64,000 bases of DNA from Heliocidaris erythrogramma (GCA_025617745.1 CM046869.1:6038244-6102243); one strand, 5' to 3'. Counted from the first letter of the stretch, positions 1 to 52,401 are shown. Program-made: numbers and translations. Notes: generated from the letters alone by a model not told the origin.

Positions 1-40010
<40,010 letters not shown>

Positions 40011-40262
40011 CACATGCCATTTTGAAAAACAGAATACAACCTGTGTTATTGTGCAAATGGAAATGAATGTTACATTGCTGAGTTTACTTTGAATTGTATT
40101 TATTGTACACTGCAATAACTCTGGTCAGTGTTGAACAAGAAGTGATGGTATTGCCATTGCCAAGCCAAGTGGTACAAGCAGGGGCGTTGGTCTATTATTT
40201 TTTTTTTCTGGATGAGGGGGGAAGGGGGGGGACAGTCAGGTGGATGGGAAGGATCTGTTGCC

Positions 40263-40465
40263 AGATACAGTTGAACCTCGTAATAACAAACTCCTTGGGA
40301 TCCGTGAAATTACCTCTTTATATCGAAACCATGTTATATCAGGTGTAGAAAACAATAGAATATCAATGAAGGGGGACCCACAAACTGAGTACTTTGTTAT
40401 AATGAGGGTTTGATATAACACTAAACAGTGTTCCTTATAATGGGGTTCCTCTGTACCAATATGTA
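40263..40465. repeat. Relic of a GTTATAAC-type MITE
   Basis: GTTGAACCTCGTAATAACAA at the left and TTATAATGGGGTTCCTCTGT at the right are imperfectly inverted, with GTTATATCAGG inside as at 52531. Confidence 0.5.
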
Positions 40466-40710
40466 TTGTATCAAGCTTGTGTAATTCCATGTTGTCTGTA
40501 GTCAGTTTGTTTATTTATCCAACTGGTCTGGTATCATTTTGTCAACACCCAGTTATGTCTATTATCCATGCGGTCTAATAATCAGCTTGTCCAATTTTCA
40601 CATGGTGTAGTTATTACTTGGTCTAATGACCAGTTGGAATAACAATCATTTTGTCTACATTATAATGGTCAAGTTCTGTGACAAAGCCCACTGTGGCCCT
40701 AGACCAAGAT

Positions 40711-40850
40711 CAGGGGAGCGTTTCATCAAGCGTTTTGTCAGTGATTTTTACTGACAAATTTGCTCTCAGCCAATCAGATGCAAGGATTTCAGTAGCTTAT
40801 AACAGTTGTCAGAAAAAATCACTGACATAACGCTTGATGAAACGCTCCCC
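40711..40850. mobile_element. GGGGAGCG snap-back MITE (copy 2)
   Basis: CAGGGGAGCGTTTCATCAAG to CTTGATGAAACGCTCCCC, with CAGCCAATCAGATGCAAGG in the middle. Confidence 0.85.
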
Positions 40851-40856
40851 AGGAGT

Positions 40857-40975
40857 TGTTCTAGCGGTAACGTCTACGGGTAGCTCTTCGTATGCGCCCA
40901 CAAACTGACTGATGATCAGACCCAGGTTCGAATCTCAGTCACGTCTTTCAGCTGGTGACGTTAAAGGTCGGTCCC
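40857..40975 (+). repeat. tRNA-derived SINE fragment
   Basis: TTCTAGCGGTAACGTC resembles an A box, and GGTTCGAATCTC at 40925-40936 is a near-consensus B box. Not a cloverleaf that I can fold convincingly. Confidence 0.5.
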
Positions 40976-41658
40976 AGACGTAAATAATCATATTTGATTA
41001 TTTGAACTATTCACAGTTATTTTCAATTGTTTTTGAAGAGAATAATCCTGGAAGACTGAAAATGAATCCCGTTCAATTTCCGGGGGCGTGCCCGTCTGTT
41101 GGATAGAGTGCGTAAGCCCCCCCCAAAAAAAAAAAAAAAAAATTTACACACGAAAAATTTCACCACCGCCCAAACGTGGACTCTGCTCATTTATGCTCGT
41201 AAGGTCAACAGCGTAGTTAGGAGCTAAAAATAAAGCCAACAAACTTTAAAACAAAACGAGGACGGTCCTCGGTCTCGTGTGTGTCCTCGATTCAAAGGTG
41301 TGTTTTCATATTAGTGTCCCACGGTTGCCGGCACGCACACACACCCACAAGCAATTCATAACCAAATTGGCAATAGACTTACTGACAAGGGACCAAAAGG
41401 TAAAAAAGTTTTTAAAAATGAAGATCAGACTGACTACATAGAGAATAGATGATTCGTTCATACAAATAATCCATATGCATGAACCCCAGAAACAAGACCC
41501 ACCAGGTATTATTCCAAGTGAGTTAGACAATAGGCATATCACGACACGGAACCTATGCAGTAGATGTTACATGATCTCAATTATATTTTATTTTATTTGT
41601 GTACAATTATTGAACAGTTTATATGAGGTTCCATTTCCATTAGCCGCCATCTTGGTAA

Positions 41659-41797
41659 TACTGTAAACGTGGAAATTTTCGCGCAAATATTTTTGTTTAT
41701 GTATTCTTTTGCCCATGAGCCTAGCGCATTGGTGAAATTCACTTTACTCAGCCGAGCGCGAAAAATGAATCGCGCAAAAATTTCCACTTTTACAGTC
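41659..41797. mobile_element. TACTGTAAACGTGG MITE (139 bp)
   Basis: TACTGTAAACGTGGAAATTT and AAATTTCCACTTTTACAGT are inverted ends. Confidence 0.7.
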
Positions 41798-42281
41798 CTT
41801 GCACAGTATTAGCTTTGTACTGTATCACTGATTGATAAGGCTTACAACAAGCTCTTCCAAACAAGTTTGTAGTTTAAACAGTATTTTCAAAAAGTTGCTT
41901 CCAAAGTATCTAATGCAATCTCTTCATTTTAGTGGGTAAAAACAGTATTGAATTTTCAGTTTTCACTTATAGCTAGAATAGTTTGACAGAGCGAAGCATC
42001 AGTTTACGGTACATTGTTGTCGTTTTATTCATACCTCAAAAAATATTTGTTCCCTTTTATAGGGTTTACTCTGAAAGAGCCAAAAAATGCAAGTTTGGAC
42101 ATACCTGTATAATTTATCAAAGTGATTTGGTAACTTTGTAGAGGCTTCCTTGATAATTCTGAGCTGCCTGGCCGTACATGCTATCAGTGTATGTAATATG
42201 GTGTAAAAATGAAGCCCAGGGGGAAAAAAAGCACTTCAAAATCATTATATCATTCACAAAGGTAAACATATGCAGGTGCCC

Positions 42282-42452
42282 GGAAATGCCTAGCCTCTTG
42301 TCGAGGCCCTGGCGCTGTTGAAATCCTTGGCGATATGGAGGCAATGGAGGCAAACCGGTTTTGCTGGCTCGCTTCGCTCGCCAGAAATTTTGCCTCCATA
42401 TCGCCAAGGATTTCAACAGCGCCAGGGCCTCGACAAGAGGCTAGGAAATGCC
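42282..42452. mobile_element. MITE with perfect 53-bp inverted ends and 9-bp target duplication
   Basis: Left arm 42291-42343 (TAGCCTCTTGTCGAGGCCCT..) and right arm 42391-42443 are exact reverse complements. A 47-bp loop contains GGCTCGCTTCGCTCGCC. GGAAATGCC directly repeats at 42282-42290 and 42444-42452. Confidence 0.92.
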
Positions 42453-43370
42453 AAACTCATTTTCCCCCATAGACTCATTGTTAGACTAAAGCGTATGGCC
42501 TTACGCTTTCGTAAACGGGAGTATTCAGTCATATATATATCTTAGTTATAGCATTATATATTTGAAAAACTTTCTATGCCTGGCTATTTATTTATCCTTC
42601 TGAACATCATATAAGACAGATATCACAATTCAACAGTTTATTAAATCAAGCCTCCACAAAGTTACCGAATCCCTTTAAAAATATCAGCTGCAAATTACTG
42701 TTGTCAAGAGGTACTGCAATCTAGTACTGACATTACACTCTAAACGGTGACTTGTGGGTAGCTTGGTTGACACACTCATACGCATATGCAAGTGCACTGA
42801 AGTTAACTTCCATGCTGGTCGTGATATCAAATGATTATTTTTCAGTTACATTCTTCAATCTTTAATTTTTGAATTTGTCATACATGAAGTATTTTAGGAG
42901 TGATTTAATGTCTCATCATGATAATGATGCACAAACCATAGTTGTTGATAACTGGTCCCCTTTAAATAACTTGAAGAAGCTTGCCTAACTTAACCACAAG
43001 AGCTCTCATAATATGACCACATGCAAAAAACTGCATCTATACATTTTTTGTACATCAATGCAATTTCTAATGTACATACAGCTAACCAGATATTTTTTTC
43101 TTCTTTTTTCCTATAATTTCTTCCAAAGTGGTATCTTATTGGTATAATGAATGCATTTAATTTGTTTTATTCACTTCTGAAATAAGATACATGTATATGA
43201 TATTTCTATTGCAATTTATCTCAATTTCTGCAAGAATATGTGCAAGACAGTATTATATTTCTACCTTTTCACTCAATGAGCTTACATTGTCTGATTTATT
43301 CCTGTTCATTCCTGAGAATGAAACTTGAAAAGCTGGGAATATCACAAGGTACATTTATTAAGGAATATGA

Positions 43371-43379
43371 GAGAGAGAG

Positions 43380-43414
<35 letters not shown>

Positions 43415-43735
43415 AGTGCAAGAAAGAGAAAGTAAGATGGAGGACGATCTAGAGGAGGAGGGAGGGAAAGGAGAGGAAAAAGAATTGAATGGTAATGACA
43501 GAGAGAGAGAGGATGAGAAGAAGATGGAGAATGTTAGGGAATAGAGAAAGTGTGGGAAGAGAGGATATTGAGGGGGAGAAATATAGGGAGATTGAAAAAG
43601 ATTGAATGAATGACTGAGCAAGAGAACAGGGCTATATGGGAGGAGAATGGGGGAAGAGGGGATGACGAGAGGAAGGAGGTAGCAAGATAGAGGAAAAACT
43701 TGAAAAAGAGGGAGGATGTGAGAGAGAGGAAACTG
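43371..43735. repeat. GA microsatellite and GA-rich tract
   Basis: (GA)n at about 43371-43412 followed by several hundred bases of purine-only-like GAGGAGAAAG sequence. ORFs in it are composition artefacts. Confidence 0.85.
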
Positions 43736-43866
43736 GCTTATTGTGATTGCTCTATTTCTTTCTCTCTTTTTTTTTTTTGTGGGGGGCGGGGCGGAGTTGA
43801 TATAGATTCAACAAGTGAATTAAAGTACACAAAAGTCTTGGTCTAGGGCATATGTTATAAGACTAC

Positions 43867-44511
43867 TTAAAGGACAATTAACCCCACATGATATTCTAGA
43901 TGCGGTATTGTCTGCTACGTCTTTCCATGGAGGCTGCCATTTTGTGCATGACACGGATCATTAGGTACCATATGCATTGATAATAGCCTACCTTTACAAC
44001 AGATACGTCGCTTTGTTCTGATTTTATTACGATTGTTATTGGCCATTGGGCCTAGATAATTGACGACCCATGAGTTCTAATAGCCATCCTGTAATGCAGA
44101 TTCCTCGCTTTGTTTTGGTATTGTTACGATTGTCTCCGTCCTTGACGTCAATTCTCCGTCTCCACGTACAGAAAGTATATTTTTATGAACAAATTAAGAC
44201 CTTTTTAAAAATATATAAAACTAAACTTACATTTCAGAATATGTGACTATATCTAATATATATTTGTCCTCTAAAAATCAATTACAAGTTAACGATGAAG
44301 GAAATATTACTTGGGATGAAAAATATTTTCGTGTACACATAAAGTAATGGCAGCCCCCTTATTATTGCTAGCAGACAATAACTTGGCTGGAAAATAGTGA
44401 TTTATATCTATATCCTGTGTTTTTACATGAAATTGCATGTATCAAATAAGAGGCATATACTACACCATTCAAAATAAGCTAATTCATACGCTGAGGTTAA
44501 TTTCCCTTTAA
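43867..44511. mobile_element. TTAA-bounded MITE (645 bp)
   Basis: TTAAAGGACAATTAACC at the left, GGTTAATTTCCCTTTAA at the right. Subterminal ATTGTCTGCTA / TAGCAGACAAT is also inverted. Confidence 0.72.
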
Positions 44512-45238
44512 CTGCATGTTCAGTGTTTTAGCTTGTTGAGTACTGTACTGTATATTGTATATTAAATGTCACTAAAGAATTGATATACATGTAGTGCTAT
44601 TGAGTATCTAAAATCATGGTAAAGCACTATCGGGATCAGCTAGTAAATGCATCCCTAATATAATGGGGGGGGGGGGTCACTCCATGCATGAAGGGAGCTC
44701 CTCTTCGGCCAGGAGTTAGGGGTTATGATGCAAAATCAAACCCAGATAACAGGACATCGAGAGTGAACAGAAAGAATACAAAGGCCAATAAAGTAAACAA
44801 ATAAAGTAAACAAAAACAGTCTGAGTCAATTTACAGTTAGTCAACAGCAGTATAAGATTCATGAAGTATAATTATGGGCTTGATGCCTCCCCTAGCCAAT
44901 TCCAAGGGATGCATAATAATTATGGAGCTATCAAGTAGTCTGAACATCAGGCCCTAATTAAGATATGTTCTAATTTATCATTTTTGGCGAAGAGATAAAA
45001 CACTTTTTGAATATGTAGGTTCAAGGATATTGGTACTATCTTACATAAATATTACCCATTTTGTTTTAAAGTGGTATTTTATTTCATTCAAATCTACATA
45101 TTCCAGATTAATAAGAATCTCCTAGCACGTGGTCTATTAGTTCAGACTACACTTTACTGCTCGATGATCTTTGATAAGACCGAAATTGAAAAGTAGCAAC
45201 ATTGTTCGTCGCCAATTTACCAATTCATACTTTTAAAA

Positions 45239-45293
45239 ATGGCCGATGACTTGCCAGAAGGTTGGGAAATTCGCTACAGTAGAAGCCATAATG
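45239..45293 (+). CDS. PIN1: PIN1 exon 1
   Basis: ATG at 45239, [24 protein letters not shown] donor, phase 1. First half of the WW domain. Confidence 0.94.
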
Positions 45294-48200
45294 GTGAGTC
45301 ACTATTTTACTATTTTTGAGTTAAGAGAACAGATTTATAAACTCTGGTCCGTTTATTTTGATCCGAACAGGACACGCAAATGGCAATGTGGGACTGCACT
45401 GTGGATTTTAAGTGTGAATGGGCATGGGGCATGGGGCATCAATGAATGAATGAATGAAAAATTGAATGAGGCTGAGACTAGTCAGTAGACAAATGGGCGT
45501 TGTGGCGTTTGCCTGTAATCCAGGTCAGCGTTTCATCAAAGTTTCAAAGTACACGTTCGCTGACATCTAGCTGTACAACAACCCCAGTGGCTTATCTTAG
45601 GTATGTTACAAAAATTTGAGAAATCTTATTTCAAGCATATAATTGATTCCATCAAATAGAGCTTAATGAAAGCTTCAATTTGATACCTCATTCAGCTCTG
45701 TAGCTGCAAAATTAACGAAGTTACAGTCATTTTTATGTCGAAAAATGAGCGCAGTTAATTTCTTTTGTTTTCTATTGTTTTTATAGGAAAAAAAAGTCAA
45801 AAGTTGTGATCTCGGACCATCCATTCAAACACAAAAACTTTTATAACTTTCTTAAAATTAAAGCTAACAAGATGAAACTTTCAGCAATTACAGATAATAA
45901 CAGTATGAACATTATGTGAAACTGTCTCATAAAAAAACAAAGGGTAACCATTAATTAATTAATTAATTAGGTGATTATTTTTTCTTTTCGTTCCATATTA
46001 AATGTATTTATCTCGTTTTTATATATATGTGTATATATATAATATACTGATTTCCGCTCGAAATCTCTTTTATTTCACCATGCAATCTTATTTTGTAATG
46101 TTAGATCAACTGTATATAATATGTTTTGTTTAGTAGTTTTCTCCCTCTCAAACAATTACTTTAATTAAACGAAAATCTTTTTTTTTAATATATAATATTG
46201 TATCATTCGATTAGGGGGTCTACATCACACAAGCTAACATTTTTAGTAGATCCCTCCACATATCCTTTTGTCATCTTTCTATGTCATATCCATGTATTCT
46301 GTTTTTGCAGTGTTTGTAACTTGTACATATTGTTGTAATTTCATTGTAAATGTGGAATCTGAATAAAATCAAATCAAATCAAAATCAAATCAAATTATTT
46401 TGTGACTGCATGTGTTTTTGTGTATGTAAAAATGAAGCGTTTACTGAAATTATCAAGTCATCGAAGTCAAATGCAGGATATTTGTAAATAGAACAGACAA
46501 GGACATTGGTTCTATCATCTGGTAAGGATCTTGTTGTATACTTAGTTAATTAATACCATAATTAGTTATTTAATTAAGTAGCCATTTTCATCAATAAATT
46601 AACTAAATACTGCAAATTTGTCGAAGAACTTGAAAATTGTACATGTGGATAAAAAATATTGACCGAAAATAGGTGTTAATATTCTTTTAAAAAAGATAAT
46701 TACACTAATTAATACATAATTATGAGAAAACTATTCCAATTTCTTGTGTGCAGGTTTTCAGTTCAAAACTTTAAATTATCATCTATTTTGTCAAAGCAAA
46801 TTTACATTTTTGCACGGCTTGGGAAAATTAGGCCTAAAGGATTTGAATTTCTTGCTGAATTAAATCCATATGATTAGTAATTTAAGCAATAAAATACAGT
46901 AAAATTTAGAATGACATGAACTATAATTCAGAGATGTTATTTACTTCAAAATTACGTTTCTATTCTAAAAAATATGATTATTAATCTCCTCTGCATTATT
47001 TTCAACTCACATTGTATGAGGGGGGGGGCCTACAGCTACGCACTTTGTTTTGTATGTGGAGCGCATTATTCTCCCCCATAGACAACGCGTATTAAAAGTG
47101 GTGCGTAGCATAGACTGCAATATAAAATGCACACATGCAATCGCACGCTCAGGGGAGCGTTTCATCAAGCGATTTGTCAGTGATTTTCACTGACAAATTT
47201 GCTCTCAGCCAATCAGATGCAAGGATTTCAGTAGCTTATAACAGTTGTCCGTAAAAATCACTGACAATACGCTTGATGAAACGCTCCCCCGGATCGCACA
47301 GAGCAAAGCGCATGCATCTCCCGGCGGGAAGCCATCGCTTCGCCGTGTCAACTTTGCAATGACATCCCTCAACTTCGCAACTAAAAAAACACATTTCGGA
47401 TCGTAGAATTTTCACACAAATTCACCAACATCAAGAAAACATGTATAGAAAACATCCATTATACCTTAAATTGAATCCATTATCCAAGATTTATGAGAAA
47501 AAAGCACTGACAATCAAGCTCTCGGGAAAAAGTGGTGTGCTGATCGCAACGATGAAAAATTGCATACATGTTGGGTATTGAATGAAAGCTTGTACATTCA
47601 GCTACAGCTTGAAAATAACGTCACATGACAAAAATGCTATCAGCCAATGCAAAGGGAGTATTTACGGGGAGTCCCCACAGCCATACGCAAATCGCCCGAA
47701 CAGCCGCTCGGGAGAATTTACTGCCGCGAGAGCGCACACATTGTAACGTACCTACTTATCTTATCAATCTGTCATGTCTGTCAGTCTGTAGACAGAAAAA
47801 TCTGTCTGTTTGGAGGAGTTTTATAAGTTTTATAACATTTAAAGGGAGTGGCAAGTCGTAATCCATAGGCCTGACCAGTTGGCCTGACTCGGGGAAATTC
47901 GGATACAATCAGGTCCAATCGTGCGCTATATACTATACTACCGAAGGAATGTTATTGCCGGATTCTTCGCGCAATCGTTAACTCGAATCCCTCCATACGC
48001 AACCGACCAATGAGATTCAAATACTGGAATAAAGAACGCGCGATCTTGTTTACTCAAATTTGGGTCAATGTGCGAACTTTTATTAGCTGCGCACGATAAA
48101 TTGAAGTCGCTTTGAACTTTGATCCATAGAAAGGAGCAGCCAACTGTAAAAGCGCCCATAGATTGCGACTTGTCCCTCCCTTTAACATTTTATGGAAGTT

Positions 48201-51200
48201 TAGACTTAGAGCCTAACGTCCGCGCACATTTACTCGCCACCATTGTTAACTTGCCACTCCCCTGTCACTTACTGTCCGAACTCGTCCTCTAAAAATTATC
48301 TGCATCACTTCAGACTTTGTCATGTTTGTTGTGGCTACAGAGTACAGTGAGGTCAAAATATATTCTTCTGCCGTTGGAAGTCTCTTGTAATGTAAGATCC
48401 GGCGCATGAATAAGAGTTGGGCGCGATCAAAGTTTAACTAGCACACACACTTCTGCAATAGCCGGTGGATGGAGCTCGGGCGACAAAGACGAGACTTACT
48501 CAACAATAGTTGTAGCCCAATATGATGACGTAAGTTGACAAAATTTGCTATCGAGATGAAGATTAAAATATACTGATCAAGCTGGTACCATTTTAAAAGA
48601 GGGGGTGATGTGATCTAAAAAAATAGAAGGGGGTGGCGCTTTAACGTAGCTCTCTACAATAAGGTGGCGAGTCCGCGTAGATCTGGCACACGTGTTGTGT
48701 GTATGTACGACGCGCCTGTGTGGTGTGCGCATGCGCGCAGTATTGGATTGGTAACTACACAGGTAGAGATCGATGGGCGCGACTCAACAGCAGCCACCTA
48801 TTGAGTCGCCACATCGGAAGTACGTACTGCTGATCTGTGTACATGGTAGTGTTTTTTAGGAAGGCGAGTGACGGGGGAGACAAAGAGCAGGCTGATGGTG
48901 TTTAATATTATGACCCTGCTGGCCCAAGCCCTCTTTCAAATCGAAGAAATAGAAACCAGTAGAATAATTACTCACCACAACAATGAATTTGATAAAAATA
49001 CATGACTTATAGGATTTTTTACAAGAACATTGGACACAATTGAATGTTGAAAAAATCACACCAAAATAATTTCCCACTTTTTGGTAACCCAGGGTACAGC
49101 CCTAAAAAAAATTAAATAATTCAACAAAATGGCCGATTTTTATTTGGTACACCGGGGTACCATTTATGTCATCTTATGTGATGTAGTATTTGTGATATTT
49201 TCATCGAACTTTGGCCACAAACGTGATGCATATGAGTGTGTAGCTCCTCCACGATGAGCCGAATGTCAGGCATTTCGCTGTCAGGCATGTCTTCATAGCT
49301 TGAAATGCTATGCAAAATACTGTACAATCTCAAATTTTCAGTTTCAACCACTTATCTGCATCATGTACAAGCTTATCTTGTCTTCTTTTCCTCTCTTTTC
49401 TTTTCTTCTCTTTTCTTTTCTTCTTTCCTTTTCAACCTCTTCCTTTTTTGCTTTTTCTTTGGTTGAAACGCCCCCACTTATTTTAAACACTTATTTTTTA
49501 CCCACTTATCATTCTGTCTATCGGACCTTCTGACTATCGGACACCGTTGGACATTCGATCTATAGAACCGTCGGACTATTGGACCCTCCTGCCGATTCGG
49601 TCTATAGAGCCTTCTGTCTACTGGACCCTCTCGTACATTCGGTCTATCAAACCTTTCATCTATTGGGTGCCGGTCTATCAGACCCGCTAACTATCGGACC
49701 TTCTAGCTATAGGGATGACCCCGAATAGTCATCAATAGCTCTTATGTGTATCAGCAGGCCTTTTTCCAGTCTAGATCATTCATACATGAGCGGAAAATAA
49801 TTATTTAAAATTTCACTTTCAACTTTGAATCCCCAAATTTGTGGCATAGTAAGAGTTGAAGAGTCCCTAAATCAGGTAACCTAGCAAATTTAAGAAAATT
49901 AAATCTTGCTTAGAGCAATTTTGTTGACTTTTTTTGACTGCTGCAACAGTGAATGTTGGACACAGTCCCACATACCGGTAGGCAAGGGCCTATGAGTGGT
50001 TTCAACATTCACATTCACATTTTTTCATAGTGCACATGCACATAGTGTTAAATTTCTAGTATTGTTAAGAACATGAGACATCAGTTCCTCATCCAGTTCC
50101 TAGGAAAATCATGTCTGTAATGTAATGTAAATTTTGGTCTGTTTTTGCATTGGTGTTGCAAGATTTGGCATTCTTGTGAAATAAGCCACCCTGCATTCAC
50201 TGTATGCAGTTTATTGCGTGTAATGCCTATTAGGGTTCACATCCTACATTGACTTTACACTGCAGTGTGTGTGTACACACTCGATGACCGGTGGCTTATT
50301 TCATGAGAAGGCCCAAGATTTTTGTTTTTTGTTTTCTCTTACTTTTTGTTTTAAATCTTATTTTAGTTCCACACTTCCTTTCACACATACATGTATGCAA
50401 GGTCATTATACTTAGACTAGTTATCCTCCGTACCTCTGTACCGTTGAGAATTACCTCCCATAGCAATGTATGTGATCTCAAGCTCATGTGTGAGCTTCAA
50501 AGGAGCAAGATCCCTGGCCAAAAACAGCCTGAAAATTTGTCCTGAAATCAGTCATTTTATCCTCCTAAAATGTAAAGGAAGTAGGGTTAATTTTCTCAAA
50601 ATTTTGCCGATTATATTAGTGATTTACCTCTTCAACTTAGAGGTCGACCACTGCCAAAATTGACACAGCCCCACGTGGTTATGCTTCCGTCAGTGATTTA
50701 ATTCTAGAAATGGACTATCCAATAACTTACATGTGTAGGTTGTGCACAAAATAATCACACTGACATGTTTGTAGCATCTAATTGAAATAGAAATTCACCT
50801 GTCTAGTTTTCAGAAAAGTGCCCTTTTTTGGCTTCAAATAATTTTGACTTCTGACATCTCTCTATTCTCTACTCAATGTCAGAATTTGTTCAATGTGATA
50901 AGTGATGGAAAGTTTTAGCACACTCAGGCAAAAACTTGGTCACCATGCCAAAACAATGGCACAAAACCTAGTTTGTATCACACCTAAACACTGACTTATC
51001 AATCGAAAGTTGTCCGAATTGGCATTCTAAATATCTTAACTCTTTACTGGTTTTGGTCAAACAATGGAACAAACAGCACTGCCACGGTCAACTTTTAGCA
51101 CACATGCAGTGAATATGTATCCCTTTCAAGACAATTGACCACATTTTGTGGTTTGTGTCCATTTTTGTTGCATGACGATAATTATTGCGTTTGATGCCAG

Positions 51201-52401
51201 GAATTTTAAAAATGAGAATAAGCTTTAAAATCCCTAAATTGGCAACACATTGAGAGGTTCAAAATCATTGTTTTTTATCCAAATTGACAATATTTTCAAC
51301 TCTTCGACAAAGCTCCCAACCATATATGTTGTTTTCAAAGGCATTACATTTTATTAGAACCTTTTAGCACAAAAAGAAAAATGTTACTGTTGCCAATTTG
51401 AAGAAGTAAATGTGATTAATTTAGCCCTGAAATAATTCCTGTCCTGAAAGGGTTAAAAAAAAATACTCCAAACAATGTTGCATTCCATTTCATGGCAAAT
51501 AAAAAGTTAAGCAACAAATACATATTCACCTGTTTTTAATCCGATATGAATATTAGCAAAAAATCAGGTTTTTTGTGCAGTCACAAATCCTTCACACTTA
51601 TTTCGCAAGCTGTTTTTCGACTGTTGTTCACACGATCAATGATCACGTTGTGTTTCGCTGTTGTACTGACATTTCCATGCAGGTCAACCGTATTACTACA
51701 ATGTTTCTACCAAGGAAAGCCAATGGGATAAACCTGATGGTCCTCCAGCAGGCAAAGTACGTTGCTCCCATCTTCTTGTGAAACACAGAGATTCCAGAAG
51801 ACCAGCCTCATGGAAGGAAGACAGGATCACTCGGACAAAAGATGAGGCTCTTCAGATACTCAAAAGTAAGCATTCATTGTCATTGCAATTTTTTGCCAGG
51901 AATCCTTGAGCAAATTCTGATATTTTTTCAATATCATTTTATGCCTGTCTTGATAATTGTATTACTGGGTGTACTGGACATATAAATTTTGATTTTCAAC
52001 CTTTTCAAATTTTGTCCTAAATTTTCTTCTTTTTTTCAGTTTCTTGTAATTTACACTTTTAATAGGTTTACCATTATTTTAAACATGCATGGAACTAAAT
52101 GCAGTCTCAAAAGAAAATTAATATAGTTCCTATCCAATCTGATAAGTTTATATGTCTCTTTCTCCTGTTTTTTTTTTCAGGACACAGAGCAAGGATAGCT
52201 GGAGGAGATATCAGCTTAGGAGAACTAGCCACCACAGAAAGTGATTGCAGCTCAGCGCATAAGAAGGGAGATCTAGGGTTCTTTGGGCGCAACCAGATGC
52301 AGAAGCCATTTGAAGAAGCTTCTTTCAAGCTTGACGTGGGCCAGATGAGCGAACCAGTTTTCACAGACTCCGGCATTCACATCATCCTCAGAACAGCCTG
52401 A
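45239..52401 (+). CDS. PIN1: PIN1 peptidyl-prolyl cis-trans isomerase, complete, 3 exons
   Basis: The joined exons (55, 183 and 221 nt) give 152 residues. PIN1 isomerises pSer/pThr-Pro bonds in nuclear and cell-cycle proteins (established). Residues ~5-37 form the WW domain: [20 protein letters not shown], then W of QWDKP. The RYSRS Ser-Arg pair and second Trp are the phosphate and proline contacts. Residues ~45-152 form the parvulin domain with [16 protein letters not shown] (Lys and the Arg pair that bind phosphate), the catalytic Cys in SDCSSA, MQKPFE and [11 protein letters not shown]. The linker is only about 7 residues (DGPPAGK), shorter than in vertebrates. ATG is preceded by AAAA and followed by G. 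Independent of CNTRL: same strand, ~5.2 kb downstream. Confidence 0.96.
46290..46396. repeat. Possible LINE 3' tail with (AATCA)n
   Basis: TTGTAATTTCATTGTAAATG then GAATAAAATCAAATCAAATC and further AATCA units, the usual style of CR1/L2-like 3' ends. Confidence 0.5.
47150..47289. mobile_element. GGGGAGCG snap-back MITE (copy 3)
   Basis: CAGGGGAGCGTTTCATCAAG to CTTGATGAAACGCTCCCC, with the same CAGCCAATCAGATGCAAGG core. Confidence 0.85.
47839..48185. mobile_element. TTAA-bounded MITE (347 bp)
   Basis: TTAAAGGGAGTGGCAAGTCG at the left, CGACTTGTCCCTCCCTTTAA at the right. GC-richer than its surroundings. Confidence 0.75.
48689..48736. promoter_or_regulatory. CpG-rich stretch with E-box and NRF-1-like site
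   Basis: CACGTG at 48689-48694 and TGCGCATGCGCG at 48726-48737, a full palindromic match to the NRF-1 consensus, within a CpG-rich ~250 bp region. Regulatory role is inference. Confidence 0.35.
48779..48809. repeat. Short hairpin
   Basis: GCGACTCAA at 48779-48787 and TTGAGTCGC at 48801-48809 are exact inverted 9-mers around a 13-base loop. Confidence 0.7.
49380..49460. repeat. Pyrimidine-rich TTTTCTTC tract
   Basis: Near-continuous C/T sequence built from TCTTTTCTTTTC units. Confidence 0.8.
49515..49715. repeat. Degenerate CTATCGGAC minisatellite
   Basis: About ten to twelve variants of (T)CTATCGGACC(TT) or its diverged forms (CTATTGGACC, CTACTGGACC, CTATAGAACC) at 15-25-bp spacing. Confidence 0.7.
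51683..51865 (+). CDS. PIN1: PIN1 exon 2
   Basis: CATGCAG acceptor, GTAAGC donor, phase 1 to 1. Completes the WW domain and starts the parvulin domain ([20 protein letters not shown]). Confidence 0.95.
52181..52401 (+). CDS. PIN1: PIN1 exon 3
   Basis: TTTTTTCAG acceptor, phase 1 entry, stop TGA at 52399-52401. Carries the catalytic Cys ([16 protein letters not shown]) and the C-terminal [15 protein letters not shown]. Confidence 0.96.

Larger units (their letters stand above)
40011..45238. other. CNTRL 3' UTR and spacer before PIN1
   Basis: No further coding exon recognised. An AATAAA at 41229-41234 is a candidate CNTRL polyadenylation signal only by position. The spacer contains several mobile elements listed separately, a TATCG/TTATA repeat relic at 40263-40465 and homopolymer A and G tracts near 41107-41140 and 44665. 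Confidence 0.4.
45294..51682 (+). other. PIN1: PIN1 intron 1 (6.4 kb)
   Basis: GT-AG intron phase 1. Contains a LINE-like tail (about 46362-46396), snap-back MITE, TTAA MITE, CpG-rich region near 47.7-48.9 kb, pyrimidine tract at 49380-49460 and a CTATCGGAC minisatellite. 45300-46290, 46400-47140 and 49730-51680 show nothing that I recognise. Confidence 0.7.

Noticed and set aside
40925-40936. A functional tRNA gene at the GGTTCGAATCTC box
   Set aside because: I could not build a full cloverleaf with acceptor and anticodon arms; better explained as a SINE relic.
43358-43621. Minus-strand ORF rich in Ser/Leu/Phe
   Set aside because: Translation of a GA microsatellite.
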